From contig NZ_JAMXMV010000019.1 of assembly GCF_024055715.1 (NCBI RefSeq), forward strand, positions 92,741 through 156,740: 64,000 nucleotides of DNA. Direction: 5' to 3'. Within the stretch, counting starts at the first letter, position 1. Every line of letters starts with the position of its first letter. The stretch is from Actinoallomurus soli (GTDB lineage: Bacteria > Actinomycetota > Actinomycetes > Streptosporangiales > Streptosporangiaceae). Shown here piece by piece: positions 57,486-64,000 of the stretch. The notes under the pieces were generated by a model. That model was not told the DNA's origin, did not search any database, and worked only from the letters and a program-made list of their open reading frames with translations. A program made the translations under genes and the position numbers.

Positions 57486-58091
57486 ATGATTCGGGTACTT
57501 CTGGCCGAGGATCAGGGCATGGTCCGCGGCGCGCTCGCCACCCTGCTCGGCCTCGAAGAGGACATCGAGGTGGTCGGCGAGGCCGCCGACGGCGACGAGG
57601 CCCTGGTCGTCGCCGAGCGGACGCGCCCCGACATCGCGCTGCTCGACATCGAGATGCCCGGCCGGAACGGCATCGACACGGCCGCCGCGCTCCGCACGGC
57701 CCTGCCCGACTGCCGAGTGATCATCTTGACGACGTTCGGCCGTCCGGGGTACCTGCGCAGCGCCATGGAGGCGGGCGCGTCGGCCTTCCTCGTCAAGGAC
57801 AGCCCGGCACGCGAACTGGCGGCCGCGATCCGGCGCGTGCTGGCCGGCGAACGCGTCATCGACCCGGCCCTCGCCGCCGCCGCGCTGAGCGCCGGCCCGA
57901 ACCCGCTGTCCCCCCGCGAACGCGAGGCGCTCGCCGCGGCGGCCGACGGCTCGACCATCGGCGACGTGGCGCGCAAGCTGCACCTGTCGGAGGGGACGGT
58001 CCGCAACTACCTGTCCGCGGCCATCCGCAAGACCGGCGCCCGCAACCGCATCGAGGCCGTCCGCGCCGCCCAGCGCCAGGGCTGGCTCTAG
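57486..58091 (+). CDS. DesR-like response regulator
   Basis: A 201-residue regulator: receiver motifs LLAEDQGMVRGAL, IALLDIEMPG and LVKD, and a LuxR helix-turn-helix LSPREREALAAAADGSTIGDVARKLHLSEGTVRNYLSAAIRKT that matches DesR well. It is last in the exporter/two-component run, 31 bases after the kinase, and likely binds the palindrome at 54566-54585. Confidence 0.94.
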   Translation: MIRVLLAEDQGMVRGALATLLGLEEDIEVVGEAADGDEALVVAERTRPDIALLDIEMPGRNGIDTAAALRTALPDCRVIILTTFGRPGYLRSAMEAGASAFLVKDSPARELAAAIRRVLAGERVIDPALAAAALSAGPNPLSPREREALAAAADGSTIGDVARKLHLSEGTVRNYLSAAIRKTGARNRIEAVRAAQRQGWL

Positions 58092-58160
58092 ATCGACTTC
58101 TTTTCTGACGACATGAACCGGTCTTCTGTCAGGGCCGTATGCCGAAGTAGATGACCTTCC

Positions 58161-58188
58161 AAGCCCTCCATCCCGGGCTGGAGGGCTT
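58161..58188. terminator. Hairpin after the DesR-like gene
   Basis: AAGCCCTCCA (58161-58170) and TGGAGGGCTT (58179-58188) form a perfect 10-bp stem around TCCCGGGC, 70 bases after the regulator stop and 44 before the next start. Confidence 0.65.
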
Positions 58189-58231
58189 GAGGGCCATCGA
58201 CCGGCTTGTCATCGTCAGAAGGGATTCACGC

Positions 58232-58465
58232 ATGATCCGCAAGGTCTTGCTGCCGCTGGGCCTCGCCGCCGGCGTTGCCGGCGGTGTCCTTTTCTCCACC
58301 GGCTCGGCCTCCGCCGCGACCTTCGTACCCGGTGGGGTCTACCCCTCGCTCCAGGCGTGCGCGGACGCGGGCAACGCGGGCTTCCCGCAGGGCCGCTGGG
58401 TCGGCTGGCACTGCGACCCGCTCGGCGGCGGCCAGTACGAGCTCTGGGTCCAGCCGACCTACTGA
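58232..58465 (+). CDS. Small secreted protein with two cysteines
   Basis: A 77-residue precursor. A signal peptide MIRKVLLPLGLAAG... ends near TGSASAA, leaving a mature chain of about 47 residues that is Gly/Pro-rich with one Cys pair (ACADAG and WHCDP), probably a disulfide. Small secreted proteins like this are common in actinomycetes and unassigned. AGAAGGGA precedes the ATG. A strong terminator follows directly, so it is a single-gene unit. Confidence 0.8.
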   Translation: MIRKVLLPLGLAAGVAGGVLFSTGSASAATFVPGGVYPSLQACADAGNAGFPQGRWVGWHCDPLGGGQYELWVQPTY

Positions 58466-58473
58466 TCTCTCGT

Positions 58474-58513
58474 CGGCGCCGTCCTTCCCGCCGGCGCGGG
58501 AAGGACGGCGCCG
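58474..58513. terminator. Strong terminator after the small secreted protein
   Basis: A perfect 18-bp stem (58474-58491 with 58496-58513) and a 4-base loop, starting nine bases after the stop. It sits between this gene and the convergent gene at 58542 and can serve both. Confidence 0.8.
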
Positions 58514-58541
58514 TTCCGGCGGTGCCGCCCCGGCGGCTCGG

Positions 58542-59531
58542 TCAGTCCCCCAGGCCGCTCAGCGCCTGCATGGCCTCCCGCTCCATGCGTGAAAGATCGC
58601 AGAGGATGGTGCCCGCCTGGACGAGGCACCGCGCATCACCCGATTCACCGGCCTTCGTGATCAGTGCCGCGACCTCCATCCACAGGATCGCCGCCTCGGT
58701 GTACAGCCTGTGGCCCGTACGCAGCCGGCCGCTGTCGAGCAGCAGGGCACATTCGGCGAGGAAGTCGCGGTAGAGGTTACGGAACAGGGCGCCGCCGGTA
58801 CCGGCCTTCTCCATCAGGAGACCGGCCTGCGGTAGGTCCCGCTGCGGGTCGCCGGTGCGCTGAAGCCAGGTGCGCACCAGCGTGCCGGCCTTCTCGATGC
58901 CGCGGTGGCCGAGGTTGGCGATGGGAGGGTTGAGGAAGGCCTCGGCGCAGGCGGTGATGGCGGGAATGATCCGGTCCTGCGGGGACGGCGGGTCGCTCGG
59001 GGCGGTGAGGGTGAAGGATCGGTGCCTGGCCGTCATCGGGCCGCGCGCGGCCCTGGCCCGGGCGAGGCCGGTCAGGCTCGTGGACACCGCTCCGCCCTGC
59101 TGGTCGGTGTCCACCAGGTAGGCGTCGTGGTCGTCGTAGCCGTACATGGCGACGACGTGCCCGCCGAAGTGCACCTTCGAGGTGAAGTAGTCCAGGTGGT
59201 AGCTGTCGAGCTGCAGCCCGACCGGGCGGCCCGCATCGATGTGGGTCACCACGTGCTCCCAGGCCCTACGGGGAGACGTGGTCTCCCGGACCAGAAGCTC
59301 CAGCCCGAGCCGGGCGGCCAGGTTCCTGGTGAGCTCGAAGGGCTTGACCCGTCCCCCGAGGAACGGGAAGCCCATGTTCTTACCGTCCCAGTAGACGAAG
59401 GACAGACCGGAGCCGAGGCCGAAGAGCATGGGCTCGGACAGATCGAGCCCCTGGTGCCTCAGCAGCACCCCCAGAGCCGACGTCTCGCAGTGCTGCGTCC
59501 CTCGGGCATCGAGGTCGATCACCATGGCCAT
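58542..59531 (-). CDS. BtrH N-terminal-domain protein (C39-peptidase-like fold)
   Basis: A 329-residue protein. It starts with TQHCETSALGVLLRHQG, where the Cys fits the catalytic position of the papain/C39-like BtrH fold, and has a central HFGGHVVAMYGYDDHDAYLVDTD that supplies His and Asp. The C-terminal half is helical (DUF4872-like). BtrH transfers the protected side chain in butirosin synthesis; most actinobacterial relatives have no known role. The ATG at 59531 has GGGAGA upstream; the ATG two codons later is possible. Convergent with the small secreted protein gene, sharing its terminator. Confidence 0.82.
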   Translation of the reverse strand: MAMVIDLDARGTQHCETSALGVLLRHQGLDLSEPMLFGLGSGLSFVYWDGKNMGFPFLGGRVKPFELTRNLAARLGLELLVRETTSPRRAWEHVVTHIDAGRPVGLQLDSYHLDYFTSKVHFGGHVVAMYGYDDHDAYLVDTDQQGGAVSTSLTGLARARAARGPMTARHRSFTLTAPSDPPSPQDRIIPAITACAEAFLNPPIANLGHRGIEKAGTLVRTWLQRTGDPQRDLPQAGLLMEKAGTGGALFRNLYRDFLAECALLLDSGRLRTGHRLYTEAAILWMEVAALITKAGESGDARCLVQAGTILCDLSRMEREAMQALSGLGD

Positions 59532-59743
59532 GCCGCGCTCTCCCGGAGGTTCGTCCTGCACGGCATCATCGTGGACCCTCCCCCTAGGGGAGAGTCGAAC
59601 GCCGCACCCGCAGAGCCCCTCCGGCCATCATGACCACCTCCGCGGCACCGGCTATCCGCCCACCACGGCGACCTCGACGCACTGGTTGCCTTCCGTATCC
59701 GACCTGCTGCTCTTTCGCCAGTCCACAGCAGATGCGTCCGAGT

Positions 59744-60589
59744 TCATCCGCTCATCTCCATGATCGCCTTTTTGATGAGCGTAACCGAGGTTGTCTCGTC
59801 CAGGGAGTCCTCGATCATTTGTCGGAAGTCGGCGTGGAACCCAGCGACCTCATCGGCATCATGGAAGTAACGCTCGCCGACGCGATTCTCACAGAGGACC
59901 ACATCGGGATCGACCGATCCGGCGAAGGTGAGAATCACGAACGGGTTACCGGCCGCTGGATACAGACCGGCGTCGTACGGCAGGACCCGCAGGCTGACAT
60001 TGGGCAGTTCCGCCGCCTCGATCAATCTCTCCAACTGACTGCGCATGACCTCCGCTCCTCCAGCTTGCCGATGTAGCACGGCCTCGTCGAGGAGCGCATG
60101 CAGTTCGAGCGGATTGTCACCTTGTAGCCGTTCTTGGCGTTTGAGCCGTACGGCGATCCGTCGTTCGACCTCTTCGGCCGGAACGGTCAGACTGGAGGCG
60201 CGAACCACCGCGCGGGCATAGTCCGGCGTCTGGAGCAGTCCCGGCACCTTGCTCGGCTGGTAGTTGCGAACCAGTGTCGCTTCGGCCTCCAGTTGGATGT
60301 ACGGGCCGGGTAGCAGGTCGCGGTAGGACGACCACCAACCGCCTCGTTTGCGCGCGTTGCGGCCGAGGTCGAGTAGCTGTTCAGCGGTCTGGGCGTCGAC
60401 CCGGAAAAGTGCCAGCAGTTGGCGCAGGTCGCTGATGCTCACCGAGCTTTGGGCGTTCTCGATCCGGACGATCTTGTTGCTCGAGACCTCCAGGTGGGTA
60501 GCGACATCCTCCTGCGACATTCCGGCCTTAAGCCGCAAGGCTCGCAGTTCTCCGGCGAGCCTCCTCCGCAGTACAAGGGAAGCGCTCAT
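59744..60589 (-). CDS. XRE-family regulator with DUF5753 domain
   Basis: A 281-residue protein of the common actinomycete type. An N-terminal helix-turn-helix (LRRRLAGELRALRLKAGMSQEDVATHLEVSSNKIVRIENA) is followed by the DUF5753 domain (YIQLEAEATLVRNYQPSKVPGLLQTPDYARAVV and ...RQAGGAEVMRSQLERLIEAAELPNVSLRVLPYDAGLYPAAGNPFVIL). Such proteins act with small partners in developmental regulation. No DUF397 partner is seen here; instead a small protein and a HATPase protein are divergent at 60681. Confidence 0.92.
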   Translation of the reverse strand: MSASLVLRRRLAGELRALRLKAGMSQEDVATHLEVSSNKIVRIENAQSSVSISDLRQLLALFRVDAQTAEQLLDLGRNARKRGGWWSSYRDLLPGPYIQLEAEATLVRNYQPSKVPGLLQTPDYARAVVRASSLTVPAEEVERRIAVRLKRQERLQGDNPLELHALLDEAVLHRQAGGAEVMRSQLERLIEAAELPNVSLRVLPYDAGLYPAAGNPFVILTFAGSVDPDVVLCENRVGERYFHDADEVAGFHADFRQMIEDSLDETTSVTLIKKAIMEMSG

Positions 60590-60680
60590 TTTCTTACCTA
60601 CCACCTTGTTATCTCTGAGTCGGTCGTCTACCGTGACGGCGAACACATGCTGTCACGAGTCAGTTACGGATAGGTGAGAA

Positions 60681-61001
60681 ATGGTCGAAGACGGCCTCCC
60701 GACGTCCGAATCCGGCAACACGATCCAGATCAGGGAATCGATCGCCGCGCATCTCGAAGCCCTCGCGGAACGGCTTCGGGAGGAGGGGTGGTACGCGCGG
60801 GTCATCGTCTCCGAGGGGCAGGCGGCCTTACTGCGGGTGAACCCGCTCGCGCCGCCGCTGAACGACGACCTTTCGCTGCGGCGGGACCAGGCGGGGCTGT
60901 GGTGGTTCTGCTGGTCGTTCGGCGACCGGATCGCCCACGTCGACAACCTCGACATCGCCGCCGCCCGCATCGCCCAGGTCCTCGGCCGCCCCGAACCCTG
61001 A
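60681..61001 (+). CDS. Hypothetical 106-residue protein
   Basis: A soluble 106-residue protein with no family I can name with certainty. It has HLEALAERLREEGW, ALLRVNPLAPPLNDD and WWFCWSFGDRI, a pattern seen in small proteins encoded between XRE-DUF5753 and HATPase regulators in actinomycetes. TAGGTGAG precedes the ATG. It is divergent from the XRE gene and 78 bases before the HATPase gene, so the three probably form a regulatory unit. Confidence 0.75.
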   Translation: MVEDGLPTSESGNTIQIRESIAAHLEALAERLREEGWYARVIVSEGQAALLRVNPLAPPLNDDLSLRRDQAGLWWFCWSFGDRIAHVDNLDIAAARIAQVLGRPEP

Positions 61002-61079
61002 ACGAGCCACCGCGGCGGCCGGGATCTTCTCCCGATGCCCGGCCGCCGCGGTCACCCACACCTTCTGGAGGCCCCCGGC

Positions 61080-61508
61080 ATGTCCCCCGAGTGCACCGCC
61101 GACCCATCGCGCGAGCAGCAGTGGTCCTGCCGCCTGGACGGCGCCCCCTACGCCGTGGTGACCGCCCGCTCCCTGGCCACCGCCGTCCTGCTCGGCTGGA
61201 ACGCCGACCTGGTCGAGGACGTCGTCCTGGTCACCAGCGAACTGGTCACCAACGCCATCTCCCACGGCGCCGCCCCCGTCACCTTCGCCCTCACCGTACG
61301 GAAAGGGGTCAAGCCGGCCATCGTCATCGACGTCACCGACGCCTCACCGGACCTGCCCGTGCAGGACCTGCCCGGCGAGGTCGGCCACTTCGGCCTGTGG
61401 ATCGCCGAAGAACTCGCCCGCGTCACCGTCCACCCGGCCCCACCTGGCAAGACCGTCCGCGCCACCTTCGACGTCATCGACGCAAGCCTTCTACCGCCGG
61501 TCCCCTAG
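61080..61508 (+). CDS. RsbW-like anti-sigma factor ATP-binding protein
   Basis: A 142-residue HATPase_c_2 protein: N-box SELVTNAISHGA, the ATP-lid area DASPDLP and FGLWIAEELA. Such proteins bind sigma factors or antagonists and act as serine kinases or simple ATP-binding regulators. CTGGAGG precedes the ATG at 61080; an upstream in-frame ATG at 61035 is less likely. Together with the XRE protein it fits a bld/whi-type regulatory module. Confidence 0.9.
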   Translation: MSPECTADPSREQQWSCRLDGAPYAVVTARSLATAVLLGWNADLVEDVVLVTSELVTNAISHGAAPVTFALTVRKGVKPAIVIDVTDASPDLPVQDLPGEVGHFGLWIAEELARVTVHPAPPGKTVRATFDVIDASLLPPVP

Positions 61509-61565
61509 CCGAGCCCGCCTGCACTGCAGGAAATATCGGCGGCGACGACCGGGTCCTGGGCGAAA

Positions 61566-61898
61566 GTGAGAGACTCAACGTATGGACATCTGGGGTACGG
61601 GGCCACCCGCCCGTACGCGACACCAGTGTCGCTAGAGGAGCTGACCGGCCCGGTCAGCGGCCGGATCACCCTGCCCGGCCATCTCGACTGGGGCCCTCGC
61701 CGTACCTACGACCTCGACGAACCATCGGACGTCCGGCTCCTGTACATGCGCGTCATCCGCGAAAGCCCCACCGTGGACGATGTGCGCCGGCTTCTGAACG
61801 TTCGCCTGCTGCGGCAGGTATGGGCCGCCCTTGTCCTTCCACCCAGGGTCCGCAGGATGTGGGAGAGCCGGTTCCCCGACCTCCACCGTGCTGCTTGA
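61566..61898 (+). CDS. AbiE-associated antitoxin-like protein
   Basis: A 110-residue protein with SLEELTGPVSGRITLPGHLDWGP and LNVRLLRQVWAALVLPPRVRRMWESRFPDL. Near-identical arrangements occur before AbiEii/AbiGii nucleotidyltransferase toxin genes in actinomycetes, so this is the likely antitoxin. The GTG start lacks a clear ribosome site. Its stop overlaps the toxin start (TGATG). The toxin is truncated, so this gene may be left without its partner. Confidence 0.7.
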   Translation: MRDSTYGHLGYGATRPYATPVSLEELTGPVSGRITLPGHLDWGPRRTYDLDEPSDVRLLYMRVIRESPTVDDVRRLLNVRLLRQVWAALVLPPRVRRMWESRFPDLHRAA

Positions 61899-62035
61899 TG
61901 GACGACTTCCACCGCCGCTTGACCCAGATCGGTTTGGACGCTGCGGCTGAACATGGGTTCGCGCTGGCCGGCGGGTACGCAAGCGGACCCTGTCGTCTGC
62001 TCGGAAGGACCGCGACGTTCACCCGAATCGCATGA
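61898..62035 (+). pseudogene. AbiEii/AbiGii-like nucleotidyltransferase toxin, truncated
   Basis: The start MDDFHRRLTQIGLDAAAEH then FALAGGYA is the N-terminus of the AbiEii-type toxin (about 250-300 residues). After GGYA at about 61980 the similarity stops. The GG is the first half of the nucleotidyltransferase motif; the following Asp-x-Asp metal site is gone. 17 unrelated codons follow, then a stop. The toxin cannot work. Confidence 0.8.
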
Positions 62036-62220
62036 GGCCAGATCGCTCGGACCTCAGCCGGCCAGAGGTGTAGCCCCGTGTGACCGATGAGACGCTGCTT
62101 CCCACTCACGCGGGGGAACGTGCTCGCGGTCACGGGCGGCTGCGCCACGTTCACGACCCCGCCCACCTGCGCTGATCACGACTTCGGACCGCCGCATCAG
62201 GCATGTCATCGACAGATACC

Positions 62221-62280
62221 GATGCCTAGAAACGAAGATTCTAGGCATCGGTACCGTGTCTGAAACAAAAAATTAGGCAT
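62221..62280. promoter_or_regulatory. CTAGGCAT boxes before the broken secreted-protein copy
   Basis: An inverted repeat GATGCCTAGAA/TTCTAGGCATC (62221-62231, 62239-62249) is followed by TTAGGCAT at 62273-62280. The same motif pair with similar spacing precedes the intact copy at 62904-62947, so they are probable operator sites for one regulator. Confidence 0.65.
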
Positions 62281-62356
62281 ACCGATGACGCTGCCCGCAT
62301 GTAAGGATGTAACGGTCATCAGAAACCGATTCTGACTGACGGTCACGTCGAAGATC

Positions 62357-62575
62357 ATCACCGACGCGGCGACGCCCGCAACGGTGAGACCTAGCATGGT
62401 CGGTCAGATGAATCAATATCCGGGCATCGACTCGCCCTCCACGGGCCCGGGTGAATGCTGGACGACCTGGGTGTCCGGCCTCCCCCGACAGGTAGAAGTC
62501 TACGTTCTGGTCAACGGGCAATGGCAGTACGGCCTCACCACGACAGCCTCGCGTGTGAAATTCGGTGTAGTCTGA
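62357..62575 (+). pseudogene. Rearranged copy of the small secreted protein at 63029
   Basis: Bases 62403-62575 encode NQYPGIDSPSTGPGECWTTW, homologous to EYPGINSPNLSQGECWFTW of the intact gene. Bases 62357-62397 contain the signal-peptide piece LGLTVAGVAAS but on the minus strand: this 41-bp piece is inverted relative to both flanks. The region between (IPATAQAS to YAFEPV) is deleted. The upstream DNA is in the normal orientation and still resembles the intact promoter. Confidence 0.8.
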
Positions 62576-62596
62576 CCGCTCTCTCATTATGTGAGA

Positions 62597-62845
62597 TCAA
62601 AGACGATGAGCGGACGCGTGAGTCGCTCGTGGCCTGGTCGTGTGGCAGAGGAAGAACGCCAGTTCATCCGGCCGGTGGACCGAACGCCGGATCAGCTCCT
62701 GATGGGACGCCTCCGCAGTGGCGATCAGTGCCCGGTCATGGAGCCGGTGGCCTTTGGCGCCGTTGCCGCAGCCGCGCCGGTGCCGGGCCGAAGCGGGCAG
62801 GCCGGCCGCCAGGGCGTCGACGCGGTGGCGGCCGGCAACAAGCAA
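62597..62845 (-). pseudogene. IS701-like transposase remnant
   Basis: On the minus strand 82 codons read LVAGRHRVDALAAGLPASARHRR, GNGAKGHRLHD and LIRRSVHRPDELAFFLCHTT. These match the C-terminal part of IS701-family transposases (AGxGAKGxRxYDWA and the RR..PDELAYFLC region). It stops without the usual final DE catalytic segment. No terminal repeats were found. It lies between the two copies of the small secreted protein gene. Confidence 0.7.
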
Positions 62846-62903
62846 CGGATCACAACATCAGACTGCCGTACTAGGAACGTCGCCGACACATATCGATGCA
62901 ATG

Positions 62904-62947
62904 ATTCTAGGCATAGATGCCGTATCACAAATACTGAATCTAGGCAT
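62904..62947. promoter_or_regulatory. CTAGGCAT boxes before the intact small secreted protein
   Basis: ATTCTAGGCAT (62904-62914) and AATCTAGGCAT (62937-62947), 33 bases apart, matching the pair before the broken copy. They lie about 82-125 bases upstream of the ATG at 63029. Confidence 0.65.
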
Positions 62948-63028
62948 ACCGGCACCCTTGCCCGCATGCAATAATGCAGTGGCAGTCAGCGACCGATTCC
63001 GGTCGACGGCCACGTCGAAAGGCGAAAG

Positions 63029-63352
63029 ATGGGCTTCAAGGCAAGAACGAAGGCCGTGCTGGGTCTTACCGTTGCGGGCGTCGCCGCGTCGATACTGATC
63101 CCCGCGACGGCGCAGGCGAGCACGCAGGTCACTATGTGCAACGAGATTGGCGGCACCGTAAACTACGCTTTTGAGCCGGTGGGTGAATATCCGGGAATCA
63201 ACTCGCCCAACTTGTCCCAGGGTGAGTGCTGGTTTACCTGGATGGACGCAAGCGAATTCCCTCGCTGGGGGAATGAGTACCTGAATGGGAAGTGGCAGGG
63301 CATCGTGTACGCCGATAGTGATGGGCGCGTTCATCCGTTTTACCCGATGTAA
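63029..63352 (+). CDS. Small secreted protein, intact copy
   Basis: A 107-residue secreted protein. The signal peptide GFKARTKAVLGLTVAGVAAS... ends after ATAQAS. The mature part is about 78 residues with Cys in TMCNEIGG and GECWFTW, which may form a disulfide, and is rich in Trp, Tyr and Gly. I do not know its function. GAAAGGCGAAAG precedes the ATG. Codon usage is less GC-rich than in core genes, and a rearranged paralogue with transposase debris lies upstream. Confidence 0.8.
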   Translation: MGFKARTKAVLGLTVAGVAASILIPATAQASTQVTMCNEIGGTVNYAFEPVGEYPGINSPNLSQGECWFTWMDASEFPRWGNEYLNGKWQGIVYADSDGRVHPFYPM

Positions 63353-63408
63353 TGACATTCAAGTACTACGGGTGAGCCGTTCGATGCCCAGGGCATTCCT
63401 TCGGCGAT

Positions 63409-63444
63409 GCCGGTGACGCCGGTGACGCCGGTGACGCCGGTCAG
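63409..63444 (+). repeat. 9-bp tandem repeat
   Basis: Three perfect GCCGGTGAC units followed by GCCGGTCAG, in the intergenic region before the sigma factor gene. Confidence 0.9.
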
Positions 63445-63459
63445 GCGTAGCGTGCCGGT

Positions 63460-63531
63460 GGTGTGCTGCGCCTGATCGGCCAGGATCGGGGGCGACGCTC
63501 CGGTCCAGGCCCAGTAGAGGCGCAGCACACC
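63460..63531. terminator. Long inverted repeat between convergent genes
   Basis: Perfect 14-bp arms GGTGTGCTGCGCCT (63460-63473) and AGGCGCAGCACACC (63518-63531) enclose 44 bases, between the small secreted protein and the sigma factor gene. It may be a bidirectional terminator or debris of a mobile element. Confidence 0.55.
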
Positions 63532-63557
63532 AGAACGTCTCTCGCGTGACGGGCCGC

Positions 63558-64000
63558 CTATGGTGCGGTGGCCGGGGTCGTCGGGGCGTCGCTTTGGCGC
63601 GAGGAGCGCAGGCGGCCGGCGCGGGACTCGAGGTAGCGCTGTTCGGCGAGGCCGGCGGTGGCCTTCGCGGCGCGCCGGTAGTGCTCGTACGCTCCGGCCG
63701 TGTCGCCGGTCCTCTCCAGCAGGTGCGCTCGTACGGACAGCAGCCGGTGGTGACCGGTCATCCGCTCGTCACCGTCCAGGGTGGCCAGCAGGGCGAACCC
63801 CGCCGACGGGCCCTCGGTCTCGGCGAGCGCGATCGCCCGGTTGAGAGTGACCATCGGATTGGGCGCGATCCGTTCCAGGATCAGGTAGAGGGCGTGCACC
63901 TGCCGCCAGTCGGTCTCCTCGGCCGTGGCCGCGTCGGCGTGCGTGGCGGCGATGGCGGCCTGGAGCTGGTACGGCCCCAGCGCCGGGCCGGCCAGCGACG
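63558..64000 (-). CDS. ECF sigma factor (SigI/ECF42-type), 3' end, partial
   Basis: The gene runs out of the window; its last 146 codons are visible. They match the C-terminal helical extension of ECF sigma factors of this class: LGPYQLQAAIAATHADA, TDWRQVHALYLILERIAPNPMVTLNRAIAL and a TPR-like end. The sigma regions 2 and 4 lie beyond the right edge. These sigma factors are usually controlled with a YCII/DGPF-domain gene, which cannot be checked here. Confidence 0.88.
   Translation of the reverse strand, partial: SLAGPALGPYQLQAAIAATHADAATAEETDWRQVHALYLILERIAPNPMVTLNRAIALAETEGPSAGFALLATLDGDERMTGHHRLLSVRAHLLERTGDTAGAYEHYRRAAKATAGLAEQRYLESRAGRLRSSRQSDAPTTPATAP

Noticed and set aside
63340..63528. 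Minus-strand open frame with TGVTGVTGVTG
   Set aside because: The sequence comes from the 9-bp tandem repeat, and it has no domain or ribosome site.

Overview
The window is very GC-rich, uses many GTG and TTG starts, and packs genes with ATGA, TGATG and GTGA overlaps. It carries NarL-type two-component pairs, an AfsR/SARP-type regulator, ECF41 and SigI-like sigma factors and XRE-DUF5753 proteins. This points to a filamentous actinomycete, plausibly Streptosporangiales/Thermomonosporaceae; the exact taxon is an inference.

Layout. (1) 1-15.7 kb: the 3' end of a nonribosomal peptide synthetase operon. It holds the epimerase tail of one subunit, a three-module subunit (C-A-T, C-A-T, C-A-T-E; A-domain codes read as Ser, Gly and an aromatic residue), a terminal C-A-T-TE subunit, an MbtH-like protein and a type II thioesterase. 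(2) 15.7-20.3 kb: a DUF4232-type lipoprotein, a divergent NmrA-like reductase/TetR pair, a NYN-domain protein and a DUF4240 protein flanked by degenerate repeats. (3) 20.3-28.4 kb, minus strand: a fatty acyl-AMP ligase, an MmpL3-like RND transporter and an antigen-85-like esterase in one operon, preceded by a membrane protein with solute-binding-like and VWA domains. (4) 28.5-40.3 kb: a histidine kinase without a regulator and, 10 kb later, a response regulator without a kinase. Between them lies an accessory region with gene remnants, a kinase/methyltransferase deletion chimera, an AfsR-like regulator, an O-methyltransferase, an ECF41 sigma factor with its oxidoreductase and a matching promoter, a HicA-like gene pair, and a frameshifted formaldehyde dehydrogenase. 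(5) 40.4-46.2 kb: a cydABDC operon whose CydA lacks the quinol-binding Q-loop. (6) 46.1-52.5 kb: a zinc-ribbon protein, a Pro/Ala-rich surface protein, an IclR regulator, a beta-hydroxyacid dehydrogenase, a diiron ferritin-like protein and an RlpA-like secreted protein. (7) 52.6-58.1 kb: two complete two-component systems, the second joined to an ABC-2 exporter with a 20-bp palindromic operator. (8) 58.2-64 kb: small secreted proteins, a BtrH-like protein, an XRE/HATPase regulatory group, an AbiE-type pair whose toxin is truncated, a rearranged duplicate of a small secreted protein gene beside an IS701-like transposase remnant, and the 3' end of a sigma factor gene.

How the genes may work together. 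The NRPS, MbtH and type II thioesterase form one assembly line. The nearby acyl-AMP ligase, MMPL transporter and esterase could add and export a lipid on its product or serve a separate cell-envelope lipid. The strongest unusual signals are the Q-loop-less CydA, the mycolate-pathway-like trio, the apparently split two-component pair, the recently homogenised C domains, and the cluster of broken genes at 61.5-63.4 kb.
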